Shown: positions 28,141 to 28,170 of the stretch, piece after piece
Numbering within the stretch: position 1 is the first letter of the stretch
Layout: each line of letters opens with the position of its first letter
Source: Dicyema japonicum
Lineage: Eukaryota > Dicyemida > Rhombozoa > Dicyemidae
DNA length: 28,170 bases
Reading direction: 5' to 3'
NCBI GenBank assembly: GCA_011109175.1
Contig: RDEW01000008.1
Location: forward strand, 980,335 to 1,008,504
Translations under genes and position numbers: made by a program
Notes under the pieces: model-generated
Seen by the model: only the letters and a program-made list of their open reading frames with translations
Told to the model about the DNA's origin: nothing
Database searches by the model: none

Positions 28141-28170
28141 TTACGGAGGCTCTCATAAGCATCTAGCTAC

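Noticed and set aside
1-28170. CRISPR array, bacterial operon or riboswitch
   Set aside because: There are no spaced identical repeats of that kind, and introns, the tRNA promoter and the gene content are eukaryotic.

Overview
This window is nuclear DNA of an animal-like eukaryote. It is AT-rich and gene-poor, with many decayed retroelements and dispersed repeats. Only three genes are certain: the core spliceosomal protein Sm D2 (+ strand, about 2.57-2.99 kb), a tRNA-Arg(UCU) (+, about 4.9 kb), and a secreted histidine acid phosphatase (- strand, about 14.47-15.83 kb).

The two protein genes become normal full-length family members only when GT-AG introns of 19-28 nt are removed: two in Sm D2, and eight in the phosphatase (one of them spanning a duplicated block). 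Introns this short, in proteins that resemble animal orthologues, fit the dicyemid mesozoans, which are known for introns in the 20s of nucleotides. The genus is an inference; another micro-intron eukaryote is not excluded.

Layout. 1-376: LINE reverse-transcriptase remnant. 377-2568: non-coding, with a diverged array of about 100-bp monomers. 2569-2989: Sm D2. 4394-4719: 163-bp tandem duplication. 4907-4979: tRNA. 5090-6842: two copies of a roughly 660-bp unit carrying an exon-like reading frame. 6850-13150: mostly repeats, unmerged contig ends and one LINE remnant. 14469-15832: acid phosphatase. 16-19 kb: further LINE pieces, dispersed repeats and two small candidate coding frames. 22.2-22.6 kb: a fragment of an actin-related protein (ARP6-like). 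23-28 kb: repeats, degenerate coding-like sequence and weak ORFs.

Eleven gaps (ten single Ns and one 73-N run) are each flanked by a near-identical copy of the same sequence. They look like unmerged, probably allelic, contig overlaps rather than biology. A 110-bp duplication without an N inside the phosphatase gene looks the same, because its arms differ only at one synonymous and one intronic base. One dispersed repeat family (called R1 here) has about eleven copies on both strands and is the commonest identifiable element in the window.

The genes do not form a pathway together. The most informative biology is the micro-intron gene structure and a phosphatase that appears to lack one conserved active-site arginine.
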